A stretch of DNA of 64,000 nucleotides from Gammaproteobacteria bacterium (GCA_029210875.1 JARGFJ010000001.1:1-64000); one strand, 5' to 3'. Shown: positions 39,314-48,776, numbered from the stretch's first letter. The notes: generated from the letters alone by a model not told the origin. A program made the numbers and translations.

Positions 39314-41068
39314 ATGAGCATGTTAAACATCGGGACATCAGCGTTAACCACAGCGCAAGGTGCGTTATCGACAACAAGTCATAATATCAGTAACGTTAAT
39401 ACTGAAGGATTTAATCGCCAACGTGTTGAGCAAGATACACGCATCCCCAATTTTGAAGGCGGCTACTACATTGGTTCTGGTGTAGAAATATCAACTGTTG
39501 AGCGTTTATTTGATCAATTTCTAGCTGATCAAGTGCGTGTGTTTACATCACAACAACAACAACAAGATACGTTTTACACGTTTGCTCGGCAGGTTGATGA
39601 TTTATTAGGATCGCCCGAGTTATCGCTAAGTTCCGGTTTAGAAAGCTTTTTTGATTCTGTTCAAGAAGTGGCAAACGATCCAACATCGATTCCAGCACGA
39701 CAGGTCATGTTGACTGAGGCTGATACCTTGGCTAAACGTTTTAATACCTTGGATAGCCAATTAGATGCCTTTAATGATCAAGTTAATTTGAATTTAACGT
39801 CAGCAGTACAAAATGTAAATTTATTGGCACAAGGCATTTCCAACCTTAATGCGGCGATAGTGGAAGCAAAAGGTAATAGTGGGGCGCCACCCAATGATTT
39901 ACTTGATCAGCGTGATCAGTTAATTAACAAATTATCGAGTTATATTTCTGTTGATACCATCGAACAAGATAATGGAGCAATCAGTGTTTTTATAGGAACA
40001 GGTCAGGGCTTAGTCGTAGGTAACAGCGCAATTGCCTTAAAAATTACCACTGATCCAACAGACACCACTCGTAATGAAATTGGTTATGGCCCAAGTAACA
40101 TCAGTATCTCATCTCAGCTTACAGGTGGGTCTATTGGTGGATTATTATCTGTGCGTCAAAATGTTATTGACCCTGCTCGTGCAGAAATTGATGGTTTAGC
40201 AGCAGGTTTGATCGCGACTGTAAATGAACAACACAGTATTGGTATCACCTTGAGCGGGCAAGCCGGTGGCAACTTTTTTGAACCGTCAGATCCGCTTGCT
40301 GTTCCAGCACCCAATGCCGGTTCAATTCGTCTAGCTATTGTTGATCCTCAAGATATTGCTGTAGCGTTTCCTGTCACAACGACAACATCCAGTTCAAATT
40401 CAGGCACAGGCGTATTAGAGGTCTTATCTGTTGATGGATCTGATCCTGCTTTTAACCCATTAACGACATTAGCGACACCAGTTACATTTAGCTATAACAG
40501 CAGCACTGGCAATTACGATCTGACTTACGATGGTGGTACCGCCTCGATTAGTTATAATCCGGCAAGCGATAGTGGCAAAACAATTGATTTATCGACATTG
40601 ATATTTTCTGCGCCAGCAGCTACCGCACCACCATTAACCATTACCTTGTCAGGTGTGCCCGCTGATAGCGATAGTTTCACGCTGACCAATAGTGCTTCGG
40701 GCGGTTTCAAAGCTGTTGGTGATAATAGAAATGCCTTGGCCTTAGCTGAATTACAAATTAGCAAAACATTAACAGCACTTGACCCAATAACGGGCTTAGC
40801 TGTTGGAGGAACCCCAACACGTTCGTTTGGTGATGCCTATGGTATTTTGGTGGCAAATGTTGCAACCCGAACGCAACAAGCAGAAGTTGGCCAAAAAACC
40901 CAACAAGGTTTGCTTGATCAAACTAAACTCCGATATGACTCTGTTTCGGGGGTTAATCTGGATGAAGAAGCGGCCAACTTGATGAAGTTCCAACAAGCCT
41001 ATCAAGCTGCGTCACAAATTATTACCGTATCAAACACGGTCTTTAACGCACTCATCAATGCGATATAG
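39314..41068 (+). CDS. flgK: Flagellar hook-filament junction protein FlgK
   Basis: FlgK joins hook and filament. The 584 residues start MSMLNIGTSALTTAQGALST, with SHNISNVNTEGFNRQRVE near 22, and end with YDSVSGVNLDEEAANLMKFQQAYQAASQII, both typical (cited in part). An insert near residues 357-460 carries a beta-rich module (FSYNSSTGNYDLTYDGG, then TITLSGVPADSDSFTL) that occurs twice in FlgL. It lies 34 bases after flgJ. Confidence 0.94.
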   Translation: MSMLNIGTSALTTAQGALSTTSHNISNVNTEGFNRQRVEQDTRIPNFEGGYYIGSGVEISTVERLFDQFLADQVRVFTSQQQQQDTFYTFARQVDDLLGSPELSLSSGLESFFDSVQEVANDPTSIPARQVMLTEADTLAKRFNTLDSQLDAFNDQVNLNLTSAVQNVNLLAQGISNLNAAIVEAKGNSGAPPNDLLDQRDQLINKLSSYISVDTIEQDNGAISVFIGTGQGLVVGNSAIALKITTDPTDTTRNEIGYGPSNISISSQLTGGSIGGLLSVRQNVIDPARAEIDGLAAGLIATVNEQHSIGITLSGQAGGNFFEPSDPLAVPAPNAGSIRLAIVDPQDIAVAFPVTTTTSSSNSGTGVLEVLSVDGSDPAFNPLTTLATPVTFSYNSSTGNYDLTYDGGTASISYNPASDSGKTIDLSTLIFSAPAATAPPLTITLSGVPADSDSFTLTNSASGGFKAVGDNRNALALAELQISKTLTALDPITGLAVGGTPTRSFGDAYGILVANVATRTQQAEVGQKTQQGLLDQTKLRYDSVSGVNLDEEAANLMKFQQAYQAASQIITVSNTVFNALINAI

Positions 41069-41082
41069 CAAGGAGTAAGCGT

Positions 41083-42570
41083 ATGCGTATATCAACCAGC
41101 CAAATATTTGACCAAAACCTGACTGCCATGCTCAATCAGCAAAGTGATTTGAGCAAAACGCAATTACAAGTGTCTACCGGTAAAAAGATTTTAAATCCGT
41201 CAGATGATCCGGCTGCATCTGTTCAAATTCTCAATTTACAGCGTGAATTTTCCTTATCAGAACAATACATTGCCAACGCAACCAAAGCTGAAAATAAACA
41301 AGTGATTGAAGAAGGTGTGCTGCAAAGTGCCACTGATATGCTACAACGAATTCGTGAGTTAGCAGTGCAAGGTTTGAATGCAAGCAATACGCAATCAGAT
41401 AAAAAAGCAATAGCAACCGAGATTCAACAGCTTAATGAACAGCTTTTAGCTTTGGCTAATACCCGCGATTCGAATGGCGATTATTTATTCTCAGGTTTTC
41501 AGTCAAACACCCAACCTTATCAAACACTAGTCGGTGATTATCAGGGTGATGAAGGTCAACGTAATATTAAAATTGGTGCCGGTGTATTCATTGAAAGCAA
41601 TGATCCTGGTAATCAGGTGTTCGAAGCACCGTTGATTTCAACCACAATGACAACAACATTAGCACCTGTGGTGACAGATGCTTTAGGTGTTACAAGTACG
41701 GCTACTCTTTCAGTAGATAGTTACACAGGTGGGGCTAATACTTTTTCGGCGGTCAGTTTTACATATGACTTAGCTAACAATGAATATACGATTACTGATG
41801 GTACAACCACAGAGGTAGTGAGTTATGCAACGCCACCGTTAAATATTGATCTGGCAACACTTAATCCCGCTTTCCCACCTGCTACAGTGACATTAGCTGG
41901 TACGCCTGATGATACAGATCGCTTCACAATTGCTAATGGCACTGGCACCGGACAACTTTCAGTTAATGATATAACAGGTGTATCAGAAACCTTCCCACAA
42001 ATCAGTTTCACCTTTAATGACGCTGTGGTCGGACCACCTGCCATAGCTGCAAATTATGTCATCTCCGATAGCAATGGCAATACTGCCAGCGTTGATTATA
42101 GTGATGGTATGACGGTTAATTTAAGTTCACTTAACCCTGATTTTCCTCGACTGGAAATCAACTTATCTGGCTCACCTGCAGACGGTGATGTGTTGACCAT
42201 TGAAAAAAATGTGACAGAACCGAGCCAAACCTTATTCAAAACCATTAACAACTTTGCAAATGCATTAATCAATAATGCGGTAGGTGCAAATGACTCACCG
42301 AATAATGGCGATTTTTTGACTAATCTCAGTGCAGCGCTGACAAACATAGTTGATACCCGAGCCAAAGTAGGTGGACGACTCAATGCCATTGAACAACAAA
42401 ATCAAATCAATGATGGCTTATCCTTCAATATGGAAAAAACCTTATCAGAGCTACAAGACCTGGACTATGCCGAGGCCATTTCCAGGCTGTCACTTCAAAC
42501 AACAGGCTTGCAAGCTGCACAACAATCATTTGTGCGAGTTCAGGGTCTATCATTATTTAATTTTTTGTAG
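41083..42570 (+). CDS. flgL: Flagellar hook-filament junction protein FlgL
   Basis: The 495 residues begin MRISTSQIFDQNLTAMLNQQ, then STGKKILNPSDDPAASVQIL, and end in a helical stretch DLDYAEAISRLSLQTTGLQA, as in FlgL. At about 206-288 and 292-376 two copies of a beta-rich module (TYDLANNEYTITDG; TLAGTPDDTDRFTI; again INLSGSPADGDVLTI) lengthen it beyond the usual 300-400 residues. The TAG stop is the first part of a REP-like repeat, so the repeat appears to have set the gene's end. It is 14 bases after flgK. Confidence 0.94.
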   Translation: MRISTSQIFDQNLTAMLNQQSDLSKTQLQVSTGKKILNPSDDPAASVQILNLQREFSLSEQYIANATKAENKQVIEEGVLQSATDMLQRIRELAVQGLNASNTQSDKKAIATEIQQLNEQLLALANTRDSNGDYLFSGFQSNTQPYQTLVGDYQGDEGQRNIKIGAGVFIESNDPGNQVFEAPLISTTMTTTLAPVVTDALGVTSTATLSVDSYTGGANTFSAVSFTYDLANNEYTITDGTTTEVVSYATPPLNIDLATLNPAFPPATVTLAGTPDDTDRFTIANGTGTGQLSVNDITGVSETFPQISFTFNDAVVGPPAIAANYVISDSNGNTASVDYSDGMTVNLSSLNPDFPRLEINLSGSPADGDVLTIEKNVTEPSQTLFKTINNFANALINNAVGANDSPNNGDFLTNLSAALTNIVDTRAKVGGRLNAIEQQNQINDGLSFNMEKTLSELQDLDYAEAISRLSLQTTGLQAAQQSFVRVQGLSLFNFL

Positions 42571-42590
42571 GTCGGGTTTCAACCCGACAA
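42567..42590. repeat. REP-like unit supplying the flgL stop codon
   Basis: GTAGGTCGGGTTTCAACC followed by CGACAA forms a GTCGGGTT / AACCCGAC hairpin. The TAG at 42568-42570 is the flgL stop. Same family as 19863 and 38273. As the only hairpin between flgL and fliC it may also stop or protect the flgHIJKL transcript, though a T-run is lacking. Confidence 0.8.
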
Positions 42591-42654
42591 TCTGACTCGA
42601 CAAAACTCCGGGCGAATGGTTGCAACCAATTGATAATAATAAAAAATAAAAAAT

Positions 42655-42670
42655 TGGCGCAGCCATTGCT
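42655..42670 (+). promoter_or_regulatory. Sigma-54 promoter before fliC
   Basis: TTGGCGCAGCCATTGCT has GG at 42656 and GC at 42668 with ten bases between, and a TTGC -12 element. An A-rich tract of about 20 bases precedes it. Predicted start is near 42681, 78 bases before the ATG. No sigma-28 type promoter was evident in the same spacer. Confidence 0.7.
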
Positions 42671-42758
42671 AACTACTTATTACACGATGGCTGGCTGTCA
42701 AAAAATCAACACCAATGCCATTGAGTTTATTCTTTGATTTAGAAAAAGGAACAGAACA

Positions 42759-44561
42759 ATGGCTTCAGTAATTAATACAAATGTTGCATCATTAAATGCA
42801 CAACGAAATTTAACATCTTCACAATCTTCTCTTGCAACCTCATTGCAACGTTTATCATCTGGGTTACGCATTAACAGTGCCAAAGATGATGCGGCGGGTC
42901 TTGCGATTTCAGATCGTTTTACCACGCAAATCCGTGGTTTAAACCAGGCAGCACGTAATGCCAATGATGCGATTTCATTGTCACAAACGGCTGAAGGTGC
43001 ATTAGGTGAAATGACGTCAAATTTACAACGTATTCGTGAATTAGCAGTGCAATCAGCGAATGCAACCAACTCAGCATCAGATAGAGCAGCCTTGGATTTA
43101 GAGGTGCAACAACGAATAGCAGAGATTGACCGTATTGCCAGCCAAACCTCATTTAATGGTCAAAAAATTCTGGATGGTACCTTTGGTAATGCCGCGTTCC
43201 AGGTTGGTGCCAATGTCGGTGAGACTATCACCATTGATCTTGCTACAAGTATGCGTCCGGGCGATATCGGTAAAATGGCGGAAGTAACTTCTTCCGTTGA
43301 CTTAAACACAGTTGCCACGCCAAACGCGACAGCGGGTAGCTTTACAACAGCCGCCATTACAAACTTTAATTTTGCGACTGTAAATGCACAATCTGTTGCT
43401 TCAGGAGCGTATACGCAAGCTGCATCTACTACTGCAACGGATGCATTCCAATTCTCAATTGATGGTCAAATTGCATCTGATCGGGTCGTTGGTGATGCTA
43501 GCGCTGCTAATCTTGATACGGATATCGCTGCCTTTATAACTGCATCCGCAGGTGCTTATACGCAAACAGGTACTGTTGCCGCTGGCGACCTTCAGATAAC
43601 AAAAACAGATGGCACAAATTTGGTTTTGGCAACATCATTTTCTAATGCTGTTGGTTCTACAACGGCAGCAGTAGGCACCACATCTGGTGGCACATTTGCC
43701 GGAACAGGATTTATCGGCACAACTACTAGTGACACCTCTGCCAATAAAGTGATTACGGTTGATGGCGGTGCTAATATTACCCTTAATGGTGCTGATGAAG
43801 CTGCAAACGTAGCTTTATTACAAGCAGCATTAGATACACAAGCAGCAGGTACTTATACAGTATCTGGCGATGGTGCTGGCGTGTTAACGGTAGCGAATAT
43901 TGCCACTGGTGCATCAAGCACAGCACCGGTTATTGCTGGTACTAATGCGGCAACATTTACTACTGGTAGTACAAGCACTAATGGTGCTGATAGTCTGACT
44001 TTAACCATAGCAGCAGATGGTTTTGATATTCAACTGGGCGACTCAACAGCAGTGAGTGTGGCAGCAGGTAGTTACACTTCTGCACAACAAATTGTTGATG
44101 CAGTTAATACTGCACTTGCTGGTAATGCCACAGCACAATTAAATGATGACGGCACGATGTCTATCTTTTCAGATGAAAATGTCACCATTACCGGTACTGT
44201 TGGTTTGACAACCTTAGGTTTGGTTAATTTTACAGAAGCTACAGGTAGTTTGACAGGCGCTAATATTCTTGATGTAGCAGCGTCAAATGATATTATCCGT
44301 AGAACAGATTCAGCATTAACATCTATCAGTGATTTACGTAGTACCTTTGGTGCGATTCAAAATCGTTTTGAATCTACTATCACTAACTTAAACACGGCGG
44401 TTGAAAATTTAAGTGCATCACGTAGTCGTATTATGGATGCTGACTTTGCGGCAGAAACAGCGAACCTGACTCGTGCTCAAATCTTGCAACAAGCAGGTAC
44501 AGCGATGTTAGCGCAAGCTAATGCAATACCTCAAAACGTATTGAGTTTGTTACAAGGTTAG
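42759..44561 (+). CDS. fliC: Flagellin
   Basis: Filament subunit of 600 residues. The conserved N-terminal coiled coil ([15 protein letters not shown] to about 170, with [20 protein letters not shown]) and the C-terminal coil ([19 protein letters not shown] onwards, ending NVLSLLQG) enclose a long Ala/Thr/Gly-rich central domain, which is the exposed variable part. No signal peptide, as expected for type III export. AAAGGAACAG precedes the ATG. One flagellin gene is present in the window. Confidence 0.97.
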   Translation: MASVINTNVASLNAQRNLTSSQSSLATSLQRLSSGLRINSAKDDAAGLAISDRFTTQIRGLNQAARNANDAISLSQTAEGALGEMTSNLQRIRELAVQSANATNSASDRAALDLEVQQRIAEIDRIASQTSFNGQKILDGTFGNAAFQVGANVGETITIDLATSMRPGDIGKMAEVTSSVDLNTVATPNATAGSFTTAAITNFNFATVNAQSVASGAYTQAASTTATDAFQFSIDGQIASDRVVGDASAANLDTDIAAFITASAGAYTQTGTVAAGDLQITKTDGTNLVLATSFSNAVGSTTAAVGTTSGGTFAGTGFIGTTTSDTSANKVITVDGGANITLNGADEAANVALLQAALDTQAAGTYTVSGDGAGVLTVANIATGASSTAPVIAGTNAATFTTGSTSTNGADSLTLTIAADGFDIQLGDSTAVSVAAGSYTSAQQIVDAVNTALAGNATAQLNDDGTMSIFSDENVTITGTVGLTTLGLVNFTEATGSLTGANILDVAASNDIIRRTDSALTSISDLRSTFGAIQNRFESTITNLNTAVENLSASRSRIMDADFAAETANLTRAQILQQAGTAMLAQANAIPQNVLSLLQG

Positions 44562-44581
44562 TTTGTTGGGTTGGCTTAGGT

Positions 44582-44657
44582 TTTATGAGCATATGGATGT
44601 CCAGTTGTCGCGTGAGCAAGATAGCAATCGGGCACTGAGACCATCCATGCTCATAAA
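44582..44657. repeat. Imperfect inverted repeat between fliC and galU
   Basis: TTTATGAGCATATGGATG (44582-44599) faces CATCCATGCTCATAAA (44642-44657) across a 42-base loop; the arms match apart from a two-base insertion. It lies in the convergent spacer of fliC and galU. No T-run follows on either strand, so a terminator role is weak; it may be a remnant of a mobile repeat. Confidence 0.5.
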
Positions 44658-44670
44658 TTCGAGCCTTATT

Positions 44671-45528
44671 TTACTTGGCTGATTTGTAGTAATGTTCAAA
44701 GTAATAATTAGTTGCTTCTACAAAGCCTTCAATACTGCCACAGTCAAAACGACGACCTTTGAATTTGACGGCTAATACTTGTCGATCTTGTGCCAGTAGT
44801 TTCAACGCATCGGTAATTTGCACTTCACCATTGCGTCCTGGTGGTGTGTTGCGTAGGTAGTGAAAAATTTCTGGGGTTAATATATAGCGACCAATGACAG
44901 CCATATTGGTTGGTGCATCTTCTGGTTTGGGTTTTTCTACCATGTCGGTTACTTGATAGATGCCGTCTGCTATTTCTTCACCAGCTATAACACCATAACT
45001 TTCGATATCTTCCATCGGCACTTCTTCAATGGCAATAATACTGCATTGATAACGTTTGTATAAGGCAGCTAATTGTCCTAATGCTCTTAACCCATTACTA
45101 TCGGTGGGTGCAGCACACAAGTCATCGGCAAGTATTACAGCAAAGGGTTCATTACCAATCATAGGTTCACCGGTTAAGATGGCATGACCCAAACCTAACA
45201 TTTCACGTTGACGCATAAAGACAAAATCACAGGAGTCCATAACTTTGCGAATATCATCGAGGTATTTTTCTTTAGATGTGCCTTTGATTTGATGTTCGAG
45301 TTCGTAGTTATTATCAAAATGGTCGCCAATGGCGCGTTTGCCTCGTCCGGTAATAAAGCCGATTTGAGTGATCCCCGCTTCTAATGCTTCTTCAACACCA
45401 TATTGGATCAATGGTTTATTGACGATGGGCAGCATTTCTTTGGGCATCGCTTTGGTTGCGGGTAAAAAACGGGTGCCATAGCCAGCGGCAGGAAATAGGC
45501 ATTTACGAATAACAGTGGCAGCGCTCAT
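44671..45528 (-). CDS. galU: UTP-glucose-1-phosphate uridylyltransferase
   Basis: GalU makes UDP-glucose for envelope and exopolysaccharide synthesis. The 285 residues have the nucleotide-binding FPAAGYGTRFLPATKAMPKEMLPIVNKP (cited by ends FPAAGYGTRFLP and MLPIVNKP) near 12-38, the VEEALEAGI segment and ILADDLCAAP near 130. It is convergent with fliC and begins a group of polysaccharide-related genes. Confidence 0.96.
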   Translation of the reverse strand: MSAATVIRKCLFPAAGYGTRFLPATKAMPKEMLPIVNKPLIQYGVEEALEAGITQIGFITGRGKRAIGDHFDNNYELEHQIKGTSKEKYLDDIRKVMDSCDFVFMRQREMLGLGHAILTGEPMIGNEPFAVILADDLCAAPTDSNGLRALGQLAALYKRYQCSIIAIEEVPMEDIESYGVIAGEEIADGIYQVTDMVEKPKPEDAPTNMAVIGRYILTPEIFHYLRNTPPGRNGEVQITDALKLLAQDRQVLAVKFKGRRFDCGSIEGFVEATNYYFEHYYKSAK

Positions 45529-45669
45529 CGGGTAACAACTCCTTTATATATCAACGAATGCATGTGAATTATGCCTTAACTGATACATTTTATCTTTGGA
45601 AATAATGAAGAAATAATTGTATTCAAGTCGTGCAACCTTGTATTTTGCATGATGACAGATCAACAGACC

Positions 45670-46758
45670 TTAGGATAGTTGACTTTGCAAACGCTGTAAA
45701 ATTGATTCACCTGCTTGGCGAAATACCTCCTGGCTGTATTGCGATAGTACTTTTTCTCGCGCGATCTGACCCATTTCAGCCAGTTTTTCAGGATGAGAGA
45801 GCGCATCAGCCAAGGCGTTTGCTAAGGCGTTGACATCATTAGGAGGAATTAACCAGCCACTTTTGCCTTGTTCAATTGAGTAAGGCATTTGTCCGACAGA
45901 TGTTGCTATAACGGGTAAGCCTGCTTGCATTGCTTCATGCATTGAGATACATAAACCTTCGAGGCGAGATGGCTGAAGATAGAGATGAAGCCCAGCAAGG
46001 TAGTTTAACGGTTGTTCGGTATAGCCGAGTAAGCACAGCTCTGAAATACCTTTTTGTTTAATCATGTTAGTGAGCATGTCATGATCACGACCATCACCTG
46101 CGATAGTTATTTCGATAGGTACTGGCGCTACAAAGCCGCGTTGTTTTAGTCGTGCTATAGCTTCAATCAAAATATCATAAGCCTTTTGCGAGTGTAATCG
46201 TCCGAGGCTCCCTATACGTAAAGTTTGACCTGCTTGCCATGGTGTTGCTTGAGGTGCGTCGGGATTTGCACAGAATAGTGGCCATGATGCCAGGCGTTCT
46301 GGCGGTACACCAAAGCGTTTTCCGGTGATAGCAGTAACCATATCTGAGTCACCAATCCACATAGCAGGGCGCTTGCGTAAGATATAAAAAGGTACGTAAC
46401 GACTAAATTTCAAAGCAGCATTATGTTGCCAGCATACGACGGGTATATTATCTCGCCAACCAAGTAAAAGACCCATGATGCTTGCACGAGCGACCGAGGT
46501 CCAGATCAATGTGGGTTTATACGTTGTGAGCTTATGATCTAGCCAACGAATTGCAGCTAAATGATCGCGGTTACCACCTTCACGAATATGAACTTCAAGA
46601 CCATCAGCGATCATTGCCGGTAGTGCTCGTCCATCGCGCCGTGTGAGTGCAAACACTTCAACGTGTGCACCAGCATTTCGTAGTACACGGGTTACAGCAG
46701 GAATGGGTAATGGGCCTCCACTACCTTCAAGTGAGCTGGTGATGTAGGCAATTTTCAT
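45670..46758 (-). CDS. Glycosyltransferase family 4 protein
   Basis: A GT-B fold retaining glycosyltransferase of about 362 residues. MKIAYITSSLEGSGGPLPI opens the donor-independent N-terminal domain; IGSLGRLHSQKAYDILIEA near 205 and the C-terminal E-x7-E segment PSRLEGLCISMHEAMQAG near 280 mark GT4. The likely start is the ATG at 46758, where homologues begin; the frame is open 25 codons further to a TTG. Acceptor and sugar are unknown. It probably adds sugars to lipopolysaccharide or exopolysaccharide. Confidence 0.82.
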   Translation of the reverse strand: MKIAYITSSLEGSGGPLPIPAVTRVLRNAGAHVEVFALTRRDGRALPAMIADGLEVHIREGGNRDHLAAIRWLDHKLTTYKPTLIWTSVARASIMGLLLGWRDNIPVVCWQHNAALKFSRYVPFYILRKRPAMWIGDSDMVTAITGKRFGVPPERLASWPLFCANPDAPQATPWQAGQTLRIGSLGRLHSQKAYDILIEAIARLKQRGFVAPVPIEITIAGDGRDHDMLTNMIKQKGISELCLLGYTEQPLNYLAGLHLYLQPSRLEGLCISMHEAMQAGLPVIATSVGQMPYSIEQGKSGWLIPPNDVNALANALADALSHPEKLAEMGQIAREKVLSQYSQEVFRQAGESILQRLQSQLS

Positions 46759-46872
46759 AAGATTAGGTAATGAAATAATAGCGTTATCTGCAAGATCAAG
46801 AGTCCTTATTTTGTCGGTAATATTAAGCGACAAAGTATACCTTATATTCTTTTTGAGCTTAAAATCATGGCG

Positions 46873-47745
46873 TTATTGCTTAAGAAATTTTTCTGTTAAA
46901 GCAGTGAGTCGAGATTCAATATCAGCAGGGATTTTGAAGGTATCTGAATAATAGTTTTGAGTTTTATTAAATTTTTTGGCGATCAATTCATCATGGAGAC
47001 TTCCCATCAAACCATTAATCGTACCAAGGTACTTTGATATCTGATTGTGGTATTGCATAGGGTAAAGGATCTTCAGGTTGTCATATAAAGCAACAAGACG
47101 ACTAATGACCTTTCGCATCTCGTGAAATTCTCTGCTGGTTATTTCGTCTTCAGTCAGTTTGGTGCGAATGAAATTAATTTCGTTGTTGATATGGTGTTGA
47201 AAGTTTTCAGGCATACTGGGCTTAAAGTTATCAATTTCTTTTACAACAAAATGATAAAAAGGATGTGTTAGAAAAAGCCGACTACGCATAGCAAAGCGAA
47301 TGATGGCATTGGTCTGTTTATTTCTAAACGCATCTTGCAAATAGCCTAAAGCTGCTGTTAACCAATGAAATTTTGTAGGATATTTATGGCGATGATCAAG
47401 TGTTTGGTAAGCAAAACGCAAATGCTTCATCTTGGCTCGAATATCTCTGAAAACAAGCTGTTGTTCCGCCGTCAAAGTCTGATCTGACAGGAGTTTGTTG
47501 ACCAAATTGATTAAACTATCCCGTTCTACCCCTTGTTGCCATAGTTGTCGACAAAGCGCATAACACTGCTTGAGTTGCTGTTGAGTATAATCAAGATGAA
47601 TCGAATCAGGTAAAACGGCGTCAGCGTGGATCTCATCATGTACTAACACTGCGGCAAAAAGATCGTCACATTGTTGAGCTGTAAAACTCGGAAAGTCGAC
47701 TTTTTTTGAGGCGTTAGCACTAGTGTGATTAGACTTTGAGTTCAT
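46873..47745 (-). CDS. CHAD-like helical domain protein
   Basis: The 290-residue all-helical protein shows CHAD hallmarks: FHEMRKVISRLVALYDNL near residue 210 (HxxRK) and LGTINGLMGSLHDELIAKK near 246. CHAD domains bind inorganic polyphosphate. No CYTH domain is fused. I start at the ATG 47745 (MNSKSNHTS) because the longer frame extends into a dispersed repeat upstream. The match is by pattern and is moderate; function beyond polyphosphate binding cannot be given. Confidence 0.6.
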   Translation of the reverse strand: MNSKSNHTSANASKKVDFPSFTAQQCDDLFAAVLVHDEIHADAVLPDSIHLDYTQQQLKQCYALCRQLWQQGVERDSLINLVNKLLSDQTLTAEQQLVFRDIRAKMKHLRFAYQTLDHRHKYPTKFHWLTAALGYLQDAFRNKQTNAIIRFAMRSRLFLTHPFYHFVVKEIDNFKPSMPENFQHHINNEINFIRTKLTEDEITSREFHEMRKVISRLVALYDNLKILYPMQYHNQISKYLGTINGLMGSLHDELIAKKFNKTQNYYSDTFKIPADIESRLTALTEKFLKQ

Positions 47746-48053
47746 TGGTGATCTTAGATTTCGCAAGCAGTGTAAATAATATGGTGGATGATTATACCCG
47801 TAATCATTGAACATGCGTGCTACAGTTGCCGAGAGCCTGTCCAACCATGGACCCAAGCAGCCCAACCCTTCGACTGTCTAATGAACTTAGAGCTTAGGGT
47901 GAGCGGAAATTTTTAGCAATATCTGCAAATCCAATGACCACGAGTATATGATGTTTTACCGTGGTAAAATGCTCTGTTGTAAATGTTAACAACAGCCCTA
48001 GCCATAATGCTTTGAGTCCATATTAACTCTTATTAATTAAACAGGATGACTTG
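47746..48053. other. 308-base gene-free spacer holding a MITE-like repeat
   Basis: Divergent spacer between the CHAD-like gene and the kinase-like gene. Half of it is the dispersed foldback repeat listed separately (47792-47947). The rest is AT-rich and must contain the kinase promoter; CAGGATGA at 48042 is its ribosome site. I see no other gene. Confidence 0.7.
47792..47947. mobile_element. Foldback MITE-like repeat, copy 1
   Basis: A 156-base element with imperfect terminal inverted repeats: left TATACCCGTAATCATTG, right (reversed) ATACTCGTGGTCATTGG. Its middle reads CCAACCATGGACCCAAGC and CCAACCCTTCGAC, then GGGTGAGCGGAAA. The same sequence in reverse orientation lies at 62547-62696. The two halves of each copy are also partly complementary. 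There is no coding capacity. Confidence 0.75.
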
Positions 48054-48776
48054 ATGTCGAGAAAACAACTGGCCCCATTAATCGCTATTATTGGCAGTGA
48101 CGGTTCGGGAAAATCTACGGTCGGTGAGCGACTCCGCACTGAAGTTGAAGCTTATGGTTCTGTAAAGACCGCTCATTTAGGAAAACAATCAGGCAATATT
48201 GCGCGATCACTTGCACGCATACCGTTGATTGGTAACTGGTTTGAAGGCATGATTGATCGTAAAACCAACAAATTTAAACAGTCGCAATCAAAAAATAAAA
48301 CACCCAGCGTATTTCCTTCGATGGTGATTTTTATGTTTACGTTACGACGCATGTGGCGTTTTTGGCGAATGCTGGCTTTGCGTCGTCACGGTTTTATCAT
48401 CATTACTGATCGCTATCCACAACTTGATATTCCCCGTGCTTTTGATGGTCCAAGCTTAGCGATTAATGCGCAAGGTAATTTTCTAGTGCGTTGGTTAGCA
48501 AAGTGTGAACATAAAGCATTTGAATGGATGACTGGTTATAAACCAGATCTCATCATACGGCTTAATGTTGATCTTGATACTGCCTGTGCGCGTAAGCCTG
48601 ATCATCAGCGAGCCTTATTACAAAATAAGATCGAGATTACGCCACAATTAAAATTTGAGGGTTCACCTATCGTAGAAATTGATAGTGCTCAATCGTTAGA
48701 TATCGTTGTAGAACAGGCGATGAAGGCTGTAGCAACAATATTGACCGAACGTGGATATACTGTTTCTAAGTCTTAA
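48054..48776 (+). CDS. Thymidylate-kinase-like P-loop protein
   Basis: The 240 residues begin with a P-loop IIGSDGSGKSTVGERL near 12 and contain a DRYPQLDIPRAFDGP lid/substrate segment near 124 and LIIRLNVDLDTACARKPDH near 171, the DXD-like and lid regions of dTMP kinase relatives. It is not the housekeeping Tmk: length and context differ, and it sits among polysaccharide genes, where such kinases of unknown substrate are often found. The ATG at 48054 follows CAGGATGACTTG. Substrate unknown. Confidence 0.7.
   Translation: MSRKQLAPLIAIIGSDGSGKSTVGERLRTEVEAYGSVKTAHLGKQSGNIARSLARIPLIGNWFEGMIDRKTNKFKQSQSKNKTPSVFPSMVIFMFTLRRMWRFWRMLALRRHGFIIITDRYPQLDIPRAFDGPSLAINAQGNFLVRWLAKCEHKAFEWMTGYKPDLIIRLNVDLDTACARKPDHQRALLQNKIEITPQLKFEGSPIVEIDSAQSLDIVVEQAMKAVATILTERGYTVSKS

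Noticed and set aside
42759-44561. Possible recombination or phase-variation cassette in the flagellin centre
   Set aside because: The variable domain is long and Ala/Thr-rich, but no second flagellin copy, invertible repeat or frameshift tract was seen.
47746-47865. 40-codon upstream extension of the CHAD-like gene
   Set aside because: Its sequence overlaps the dispersed MITE-like repeat and has no family similarity.
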